NCBI RefSeq assembly: GCF_001424875.1
Contig: NZ_LMCT01000072.1
Location: 378,106 to 442,105, forward strand
Length of the DNA: 64,000 nucleotides
Direction: 5' to 3'
DNA from: Kitasatospora sp. Root107
Lineage (GTDB): Bacteria; Actinomycetota; Actinomycetes; Streptomycetales; Streptomycetaceae
Positions 58,162 through 64,000 of this stretch are shown one piece after another (the stretch's first letter is position 1; each line of letters starts with the position of its first letter). The position numbers were made by a program, and so were the translations under genes. Under the pieces are notes generated by a model. That model was not told the origin of the DNA and ran no database searches. It worked only from the letters and a program-made list of their open reading frames with translations.

Positions 58162-58683
58162 ATGGACGACATCACTGCGAAGCGACTCATCTTCGCCATG
58201 CTCGACGCGGACGGCGACGGCGTCATCTCGGCCGAGGAGTACTTCGCGCGTGCCGAGCGGGTGGCCGCGGCGACGGGGCGGACCAAGGACGATCCCCTGG
58301 TCATCGCCGCACGCACCGCCGGTCAGCGGGCGTGGACGGCGATGGACGCGAACGGCGACGGGGGGATGACCTTCGACGAGTACGAGGTCTGGGCCGGCGC
58401 CCGCGCGTTCGACGCGGTCTGCGAGCCGGTGCTCGGCGGACTGTTCGACCTCGCCGACACCGACGGCGACGGTGCGCTGAGCCTGGCGGAGTTCACGACG
58501 CTGCGCACGGCACTGGGGAACCCGGTCAGCAACATCCGGGCCGCGTTCTCCGTGCTGGACGTCAACGGCGACGGACAGATCAGCCGCGAGGAGTACCTCG
58601 CCTCGGTCCGCGCCCACGTCAGCGGGGAGGACTCTCCCATGGGCGAGGCGCTCTACAGTCTGGGGGCGGCCGAGGTGGGGTGA
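58162..58683 (+). CDS. Four-EF-hand calcium-binding protein (calerythrin-like)
   Basis: The 173-aa protein has four canonical EF-hand loops with all main oxygen ligands: 15-26 (DADGDGVISAEE), 62-73 (DANGDGGMTFDE), 99-110 (DTDGDGALSLAE) and 133-144 (DVNGDGQISREE), each followed by a hydrophobic and aromatic exit. The spacing (two pairs) fits the calerythrin/sarcoplasmic calcium-binding family. It is cytoplasmic and would buffer calcium or act as a sensor. ATG at 58162 has GAAGGA upstream; the GTG at 58138 is possible but less good. A strong terminator follows. Confidence 0.92.
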   Translation: MDDITAKRLIFAMLDADGDGVISAEEYFARAERVAAATGRTKDDPLVIAARTAGQRAWTAMDANGDGGMTFDEYEVWAGARAFDAVCEPVLGGLFDLADTDGDGALSLAEFTTLRTALGNPVSNIRAAFSVLDVNGDGQISREEYLASVRAHVSGEDSPMGEALYSLGAAEVG

Positions 58684-58697
58684 GCGGCGGAACACCG

Positions 58698-58729
58698 CGG
58701 CCCCGCCCGGCAGCTACCGGGCGGGGCCG
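58698..58729. terminator. Strong bidirectional hairpin terminator
   Basis: cggccccgcccgg (58698-58710) and ccgggcggggccg (58717-58729) form a 13-bp GC-only stem with loop cagcta. It lies 14 bp after the EF-hand stop and 18 bp before the cobN stop, so it serves both converging genes. Confidence 0.88.
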
Positions 58730-58747
58730 TCGTCCGAGCGGACGTGG

Positions 58748-61700
58748 CTAGCTGTCGCCTTCGAGGTCGCCCTCGGTCTCCAGGAAGGCGGTGCGCAGCG
58801 CGTCGATCAGGGCAGGGTCGGGCTCGGCCCAGAGGCCGCGGTCGGCGGCTTCGAGGAGGCGCTCGCTGATGCCGTGCAGGGCCCAGGGGTTGGCGCCGCT
58901 GAGGAACTCGCGGTTGGTCGGGTCGAGCACGTACTCCTGGGTGAGCTTCTCGTACATCCAGTCGGCGACCACGCCGGTGGTGGCGTCGTAGCCGAACAGG
59001 TAGTCCACCGTGGCGGCCATCTCGAAGGCGCCCTTGTAGCCGTGGCGGCGCATCGCCTCCATCCAGCGCGGGTTGACCACCCGGGCGCGGAAGACCCGGG
59101 CCGCCTCCTCGGTGAGGGTGCGGGTGCGGACCGTCTCCGGGCGGGTCGAGTCGCCGATGTAGGCGGTCGGGGCCTTGCCGGTGAGAGCACGCACGGTGGC
59201 CACCATGCCGCCGTGGTACTGGAAGTAGTCGTCCGAGTCGGCGATGTCGTGCTCGCGGGTGTCGGTGTTCTTGGCGGCGACGGTGATCCGCTTGTACGCG
59301 GTCTCCATCTCCTCCCGGGCCGGGCGGCCGTTCAGCTCGCGGCCGTAGGCGTAGCCGCCCCAGACCGTGTAGACCTCGGCCAGGTCGGCGTCGGTGCGCC
59401 AGTCCCGGCTGTCGATCAGCTGGAGCAGACCGGCGCCGTAGGTGCCCGGGCGGGAGCCGAAGATCCGGGTGGTGGCCCGGCGTTCGTCACCGTGCTCGGC
59501 CAGGTCGGCCTGGACGTGGGCGCGGACGAAGTTCTCGGTGGAGGACTCCTCCTGACGGGCCGCCAGGCGGACCGCGTCGTCGAGGAGCGCGACCACGTGC
59601 GGGAAGGCGTCCCGGAAGAAGCCGGAGATCCGCAGCGTGACGTCGATCCGCGGGCGGCCCAACTCGGCGAGCGGGATGGCCTCCAGGCCGGTGACCCGGC
59701 GGGAGGCGTCGTCCCAGACCGGGCGGACGCCGAGCAGCGCGAACGCCTCGGCGATGTCGTCACCGGCGGTTCGCATCGCGCTGGTGCCCCAGAGCGAGAG
59801 ACCGACCGAGGGCGGGAACTGGCCGTCGTTGTCGGCCTGGTAACGGTCCACCAGGGACTGTGCCAACGCCTGCCCGGTCTCCCAGGCGAGCTTGGAGGGG
59901 ACGGCCTTCGGGTCGACCGAGTAGAAGTTGCGGCCGGTCGGCAGCACGTTCACCAGACCGCGCAGCGGCGAGCCGGACGGGCCCGCCGGGACGAAGCCGC
60001 CACCCAGTGCGTGCAGTACGGCGTCCAACTCGTCGGTGGTGGCAGCGAGTCGGGGCACCACCTCGCGGGCGGCGAAGTCGAGGACGGCACGTACCGCGTC
60101 CGGGAGGCCGGCCGAGACCTTCTCGACGGCGGACGGGGCCCAGTCCTCGGCCTCCATCGCCTCGACCAGCGCCCGGGCCTGCGCCTCGGCCGCGTCGGTC
60201 GCGCCCAGGGTCAGCGCGGCCTCGTCCAGGCCGAGCGCCTCGCGCAGGCCGGGCAGCGCGCTGACACCGCCCCAGATCTGCCGGGCCCGCAGGATGGCCA
60301 GCACGATGTTGACCCGGTCCACCCCGGCCGGGGCCTGGCCGAGCACGTGCAGGCCGTCCCGGATCTGGGCGTCCTTGATCTCGCACAGCCAGCCGTCGAC
60401 GTGCAGCAGGAAGTCGTCGAAGCCGTCGTCCTCGGGGCGCTCGTCCAGACCGAGGTCGTGGTCCAGCTTGGCGGCCTGGATCAGGGTCCAGATCTGGGCC
60501 CGGATCGCGGGCAGTTTGGCCGGGTCCATCGCGGCGATGTTGGCGTGCTCGTCGAGCAGCTGCTCCAGCCGGGCGATGTCGCCGTACGACTCGGCCCGGG
60601 CCATCGGCGGCACCAGGTGGTCGACCAGGGTGGCGTGCGCGCGGCGCTTGGCCTGGGTGCCCTCGCCCGGGTCGTTGACCAGGAAGGGGTAGACCAGGGG
60701 GAGATCGCCGAGGACGGCGTCGGGGCCGCACTCGGCGGAGAGCGCGGCGGTCTTGCCGGGCAGCCACTCCAGGTTGCCGTGCTTGCCGAGGTGCACCACG
60801 GCGTGTGCGCCGAAGCCGTTGTCCTCCTGGGTCGCCTGGATCCAGCGGTAGGCGGCCAGGTAGTGGTGCGACGGGGGGAGGTCGGGGTCGTGGTAGATCG
60901 CCACCGGGTTCTCGCCGAAGCCGCGCGGCGGCTGGATCAGCACCAGCAGGTTGCCGGAGCGGATACCGGCCAGCACGATGTCGCCGTCCGGGTTCTGCGA
61001 GCGGTCCACGTACAGCTCGCCGGGGGCCGGGCCCCAGTGCTCCTCGACCTTGGTGCGCAGGCCCTCGGGGAGGTCCGCGTACCAGCGGCGGTAGTCGGCG
61101 GCCGGGATCCGGACCGGGTTGCGGGCGAGCTGGTCCTCCGTCAGCCAGTCCTGGTCGTAGCCGCCGGCGGCGATCAGGGCGTGGATCAGTGCGTCGCCCT
61201 CGTGGCCGTCCTCGGTGTCGAGGTCCAGGCCGGGGACGGCGGTGCCGATGTCCATGCCCTCGGCGCGCAGCCTGGCCAGCAGGCGCATCGCGGAGGCCGG
61301 GGTGTCCAGGCCGACCGCGTTGCCGACCCGGGCGTGCTTGGTCGGGTACGCGGACAGGACGAGGGCCAACCGCCGCTCGGCGGCGGGGACATGACGCAGC
61401 TGGGCGTGCTTGACCGCGATGCCCGCGACCCGGGCGGCGCGCTCGGGGTCGGCGGCGTAGACAGTCAGGCCGTCCTGGTCCAGCTCCTTGAAGGAGAACG
61501 GGACGGTGATCAGCCGGCCGTCGAACTCCGGCACCGCGATCTGGGTGGCGGTGTCCAGCGGGGAGAGGCCGTCGTCGCTGGCCTCCCACTGGGCGCGGGA
61601 CCAGGTCAGGCAGAGCGCCTGGAGGATCGGGCGGTCCAGCGCGGCCAGCGCACCGGCGTCCCAGGCCTCCTCGTCGCCACCGGCCTGCGCGTCGGCCGGG

Positions 61701-62359
61701 CGGGTGCCGCCCGCCGCGAGGACGGTGGTGACCAGCGCGTCGGCCTGGCCGAGCTCGGCCAGCAGCTCGGGCTCGGCGCCGCGCAGCGAGGCGCAGTAGA
61801 AGGCGCGGGCCCGGGCGCCCTGGTCCTCGATCGCCCGGCAGAGCGTCTCGACGAAGGCGGTGTTCCCGCTCATGTGGTGGGCGCGGTAGTAGAGCACCGT
61901 GACCAGCGGGCCGTCGTTCTCGGCGGCCGGACGCTCCAGCGGACCCCAGGCGGGGGCGGAGGCGGGCGGCTCGAAGCCGTGGCCGGTGAGCAGCACGGTG
62001 TCGGAGAGGAAGGCGCCGAGCTCGGCCAGGTTGGCCGGGCCGCCGTGCGCGAGGTAGGCGTGCGCCTCGGCGGCCAGGCCGGCCGGGACGGTGGAGAGCT
62101 CCATCAGCTGGGCGTCCGGGGCCTGTTCACCCGTCAGCACGATCACCGGGCGCGGCCCGGCGAGCAGCGCGTCCAGGCCCTCCTGCCAGGCCCGGCGGCC
62201 GCCGAGCAGCCGGACCACCACCAGCTCGGTGCCGTCCAGCAGTTCGGGCAGGTCCTCGACGCCGAGCCTGGCCGGGTTTCCCAGCCGGTACGGGACCGGT
62301 CCGGCCGCAGCGCGAGCGCTCAGCAGGTCGGTGTCTGAGGTGGAGAGGAGCAGGATCAT
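58748..62359 (-). CDS. cobN: Aerobic cobaltochelatase subunit CobN
   Basis: The 1203-aa protein is of the CobN/magnesium-chelatase ChlH family; the hallmark VVHLGKHGNLEWLPGK is present (about 510-525), with SAECGPDAVLGDLPLVYPF and EMETAYKRITVAAKNTDTRE further on. CobN inserts Co2+ into hydrogenobyrinic acid a,c-diamide with CobS/CobT or ChlI/ChlD-type partners, which are not in the window. ATG at 62359 has GGGAGGG 6 bp upstream. A cobalamin riboswitch lies 100 bp upstream on the same strand, so synthesis is shut down by adenosyl-cobalamin. Confidence 0.95.
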   Translation of the reverse strand: MILLLSTSDTDLLSARAAAGPVPYRLGNPARLGVEDLPELLDGTELVVVRLLGGRRAWQEGLDALLAGPRPVIVLTGEQAPDAQLMELSTVPAGLAAEAHAYLAHGGPANLAELGAFLSDTVLLTGHGFEPPASAPAWGPLERPAAENDGPLVTVLYYRAHHMSGNTAFVETLCRAIEDQGARARAFYCASLRGAEPELLAELGQADALVTTVLAAGGTRPADAQAGGDEEAWDAGALAALDRPILQALCLTWSRAQWEASDDGLSPLDTATQIAVPEFDGRLITVPFSFKELDQDGLTVYAADPERAARVAGIAVKHAQLRHVPAAERRLALVLSAYPTKHARVGNAVGLDTPASAMRLLARLRAEGMDIGTAVPGLDLDTEDGHEGDALIHALIAAGGYDQDWLTEDQLARNPVRIPAADYRRWYADLPEGLRTKVEEHWGPAPGELYVDRSQNPDGDIVLAGIRSGNLLVLIQPPRGFGENPVAIYHDPDLPPSHHYLAAYRWIQATQEDNGFGAHAVVHLGKHGNLEWLPGKTAALSAECGPDAVLGDLPLVYPFLVNDPGEGTQAKRRAHATLVDHLVPPMARAESYGDIARLEQLLDEHANIAAMDPAKLPAIRAQIWTLIQAAKLDHDLGLDERPEDDGFDDFLLHVDGWLCEIKDAQIRDGLHVLGQAPAGVDRVNIVLAILRARQIWGGVSALPGLREALGLDEAALTLGATDAAEAQARALVEAMEAEDWAPSAVEKVSAGLPDAVRAVLDFAAREVVPRLAATTDELDAVLHALGGGFVPAGPSGSPLRGLVNVLPTGRNFYSVDPKAVPSKLAWETGQALAQSLVDRYQADNDGQFPPSVGLSLWGTSAMRTAGDDIAEAFALLGVRPVWDDASRRVTGLEAIPLAELGRPRIDVTLRISGFFRDAFPHVVALLDDAVRLAARQEESSTENFVRAHVQADLAEHGDERRATTRIFGSRPGTYGAGLLQLIDSRDWRTDADLAEVYTVWGGYAYGRELNGRPAREEMETAYKRITVAAKNTDTREHDIADSDDYFQYHGGMVATVRALTGKAPTAYIGDSTRPETVRTRTLTEEAARVFRARVVNPRWMEAMRRHGYKGAFEMAATVDYLFGYDATTGVVADWMYEKLTQEYVLDPTNREFLSGANPWALHGISERLLEAADRGLWAEPDPALIDALRTAFLETEGDLEGDS

Positions 62360-62462
62360 GCGAGGGCCCTCCCGGCCGTGACGACGCCCCGGGACGGAGG
62401 CAGGAACCGCGAGGAACAGCGCATGGTGAAGCCTTCCTCGAGGTCCGCGCCCCGGGCAGTGT

Positions 62463-62560
62463 GAGGACGGCAGGAGTTCCTGGCTTCCACGGCTGAGCCG
62501 TGGTCACAGTGGCGGGACCGCACCGGGTTCGCACCGGTTTCCTCCACTTTGCCGTCGCTG
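62463..62560 (-). promoter_or_regulatory. Cobalamin riboswitch controlling cobN
   Basis: On the minus strand the order of conserved parts is right: gaggaaaccggtgcgaac then cggtgcggtcc, the GCCACTGT element (complement of 62506-62513), a variable hairpin ccacggctcagccgtgg (62487-62503), and the B12 box agccaggaactcctgccg (complement of 62468-62485). gacggc (near 62556) pairs with gccgtc (near 62465) to close P1. It is about 100 nt from the cobN start and probably works by blocking translation or terminating the mRNA. Confidence 0.93.
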
Positions 62561-62670
62561 GCGGTGGCCGGACCGCGAGGCCCGTCCGGTGAGCATCGTA
62601 CGGGGTGCGGTCCGGGAATGGACCAGGGCTACGTGATGCACCGGACAGCGGCAAACCGCCTGATCGTCGG

Positions 62671-62684
62671 TATGCTCGCCGCCA
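62671..62684 (+). promoter_or_regulatory. Candidate -10 element for leaderless cobG
   Basis: TATGCT (62671-62676) fits the TANNNT consensus and ends 7 bp before the ATG at 62684, which has no Shine-Dalgarno. A leaderless transcript is therefore likely. The -35 region is not well conserved. An alternative is that ATG 62672, inside the same motif, is used. Confidence 0.45.
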
Positions 62685-63886
62685 TGCCACCCACGCCAGC
62701 CGCTGCCGAACCACGTCCCGGTCCGTCCGACCGGGCGGGTGGCGACGCCTGCCCGGGGGCGCTCCGTCTGCATACGGCCGACGACGGCGCGCTGGCCCGG
62801 GTCCGGCTGCCCGGCGGGGTGCTGACGGACCGTCAGGCGCTGGTGCTGGCCGAGCTGGCCGAGCGGCTGGGTGACGGCGCGCTGGAGCTGACCTCGCGTG
62901 GGAACGTCCAACTGCGCGGCCTGCCCGCCGACTCGGGCCCCGAACTGGGCGCCGCGCTGCGGGCGGCCGGGCTGCTGCCGTCGGAGACCCATGAACGGGT
63001 CCGCAACATCGTCGCCTCCCCGCTGTCCGGCCTGGACGGTGCCGGGTACGCCGACGTCCGGGGCTGGGTCCGGGAGCTGGACCGGCTGCTGTGTGCGAGT
63101 CCGCTCGCGGCGGGCCTGGCCGGGCTCTTCCTGTTCGCGCTGGACGACGGACGTGGTGACGTCGCGGCGCTGGACGCCGATGTGACATTGATCGCAACGC
63201 CCGGCGGCGGTGGGCTGCTGCGGCTCGGGCGGGCCGTCACCGCCCGGTGGGTGGCGCCGGGTGACGAGGCGTCGGCGGCGCTCGGCGCTGCCGAGGAGTT
63301 CCTCGCCGCGCTAGGAGGGACCAAAGCCTGGTTCGTCCGGGACGCCCCCGAGCTGCTCGACCCCGGCGCCGAACCGCTGCCCGCCCTGACCTGCGCCCCG
63401 CCGGAGCCCGGCCCGTTCGTGGGCGGCCTGGTGGTCGGCACCCGGTTCGGGCGGCTGACTGCCGGTCAGCTTCGACAGCTCGCCGGTGCCGCGCCTGAGC
63501 TGCGGATCACGCCCTGGCGCAGCGTGGTGCTCCCCGGCGCCGGCGTTCTTGAGCTGCCCGGACTGCGCACTGCCCCGGGCTCGCCCTGGGAACGGGCCAC
63601 CGCCTGCACCGGGGCGCCGGGCTGCGCCAAGTCGCTCGCCGACGTACGGGCGGACGCGGCGGGGGCGCTCGAGGACGGCGTACCCGGACTGCCGGTGCAC
63701 TGGTCCGGCTGCGAGCGGCGCTGCGGGCGCCCGGCGGGCCAGTGGGTGGACGTGCTGGCCACTGGGCAGGGCTACCGGGTGACGGTGCATCACGCTGACG
63801 GACGGCGTGGTGACGGACAGACTTCGCAGGACCTGACAACGGAGCAGATGGCCGAGGCGGTAGCCGAGGCCCGGAGGACCACGTGA
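62684..63886 (+). CDS. cobG: Precorrin-3B synthase CobG
   Basis: The 400-aa protein is of the nitrite/sulfite-reductase ferredoxin-like class: [20 protein letters not shown] and [14 protein letters not shown] in the first half, and the [4Fe-4S] ligands Cys308 and Cys314 ([14 protein letters not shown]), Cys343 and Cys347 ([12 protein letters not shown]). CobG uses O2 to convert precorrin-3A to 3B, marking the aerobic cobalamin route. It lies outside the riboswitch control of the divergent cobN. The stop overlaps cobH as GTGA. The upstream frame is open, but no start there has a ribosome site. Confidence 0.92.
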   Translation: MPPTPAAAEPRPGPSDRAGGDACPGALRLHTADDGALARVRLPGGVLTDRQALVLAELAERLGDGALELTSRGNVQLRGLPADSGPELGAALRAAGLLPSETHERVRNIVASPLSGLDGAGYADVRGWVRELDRLLCASPLAAGLAGLFLFALDDGRGDVAALDADVTLIATPGGGGLLRLGRAVTARWVAPGDEASAALGAAEEFLAALGGTKAWFVRDAPELLDPGAEPLPALTCAPPEPGPFVGGLVVGTRFGRLTAGQLRQLAGAAPELRITPWRSVVLPGAGVLELPGLRTAPGSPWERATACTGAPGCAKSLADVRADAAGALEDGVPGLPVHWSGCERRCGRPAGQWVDVLATGQGYRVTVHHADGRRGDGQTSQDLTTEQMAEAVAEARRTT

Positions 63887-64000
63887 TCGAGTACGAGAAG
63901 GACGGCGCGGCCATCTACCGCGAGTCCTTTGCCACCATTCGGGCCGAGGCCGAGCTGGCCCACCTGCCGGCCGACGTCTCCCAGGTCGTGGTGCGGATGA
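63883..64000 (+). CDS. cobH: Precorrin-8X methylmutase CobH, N-terminal fragment
   Basis: Only about 39 codons are in the window, beginning at the GTG that overlaps the cobG stop. The sequence [20 protein letters not shown] followed by EAELAHLP is typical of the CobH/CbiC N-terminus. The enzyme moves the methyl group of precorrin-8X to give hydrogenobyrinic acid. It is the second gene of a plus-strand cob operon that continues past the right edge. Confidence 0.88.
   Translation, partial: MIEYEKDGAAIYRESFATIRAEAELAHLPADVSQVVVRM

Noticed and set aside
58874-62338. A 1154-codon open frame on the plus strand opposite cobN
   Set aside because: It is the shadow of cobN. The GC-rich codon bias leaves the opposite frame open; the translation is low-complexity (Gly, Arg, Val, Asp) and shows no domain, while cobN has clear chelatase motifs and a riboswitch.
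1-64000. Search by eye for tRNA, rRNA, insertion sequences, phage genes and integrase sites
   Set aside because: No cloverleaf with GTTCRANYC-type T-loop, no transposase motif, no terminal inverted repeats with target duplication, and no integrase were seen. A covariance-model scan would settle the RNA question.

Overview
The window is about 64 kb of very GC-rich, densely packed actinobacterial chromosome. Most genes have strong G/C bias at the third codon position, GTG starts are common, and neighbours often overlap as ATGA or GTGA. The content (Tad pilus genes with a LysM/BTAD protein, mycoredoxin, ergothioneine operon, CebR-type boxes, DUF574-type methyltransferase, cobN behind a cobalamin riboswitch) points to Streptomycetaceae (Streptomyces, Kitasatospora or a close relative). 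It reads as chromosomal core and semi-core; I see no insertion sequence, prophage, CRISPR array, tRNA or rRNA.

Layout. 1-5.6 kb: 3' end of a Tad/Flp pilus locus (TadC end, pilin, three TadE/TadG-like pseudopilins, a large LysM protein with a degenerate SARP/BTAD C-terminus). 5.6-7.2 kb: two small membrane proteins divergent from a TetR regulator across a perfect 13-bp inverted repeat. 7.2-12.7 kb: a small membrane protein, an eroded alpha/beta-hydrolase pseudogene, a TPR protein, a racemase, a GNAT enzyme, a metallo-beta-lactamase-fold hydrolase and an S66 peptidase. 12.9-14.4 kb: a protein that looks like an inactivated caspase-fold domain joined to repeated V-x-L-x-K-P motifs and a TPR tail. 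14.5-18.6 kb: acyl-CoA dehydrogenase, thiolase and SDR operon divergent from a TetR gene that overlaps a mycoredoxin-like gene. 18.7-22.9 kb: phosphotransferase and ATP-dependent RNA ligase, a proline-rich leader peptide with hairpin ahead of an EamA exporter, and two small genes. 23-27.6 kb: a monosaccharide ABC importer plus a DUF2254 membrane protein.

27.7-34.3 kb is a redox and nitrogen-chemistry region: alpha/beta hydrolase, a bacterial nitric oxide synthase oxygenase, and the complete egtABCD ergothioneine operon. 34.5-37.2 kb carries an ABM-fold membrane protein, a tandem GNAT whose C-terminus is eroded, and a winged-helix protein. 37.2-41.6 kb holds a secreted family 6 cellulase (two FN3 modules, CBM2) with two CebR-type palindromes upstream, then a GH15 enzyme. 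41.8-44.7 kb is a methyltransferase translationally coupled to a PAS-GGDEF-EAL protein. 45-54 kb is an envelope or extracellular glycan locus: three GT2 enzymes, a flippase remnant, a NodB deacetylase, a 52-aa membrane peptide, a GT-C-like membrane protein, a flavin monooxygenase-like protein and an ATP-grasp ligase.

54-58.7 kb has ribA, a quinone-oxidoreductase-like gene, a tandem VOC protein, apolipoprotein N-acyltransferase and a four-EF-hand calcium-binding protein. 58.7-64 kb is cobalamin biosynthesis: cobN with a cobalamin riboswitch on the minus strand, and on the plus strand cobG overlapping cobH, which runs off the window. All functional calls rest on motif recognition by eye; no database search was possible.
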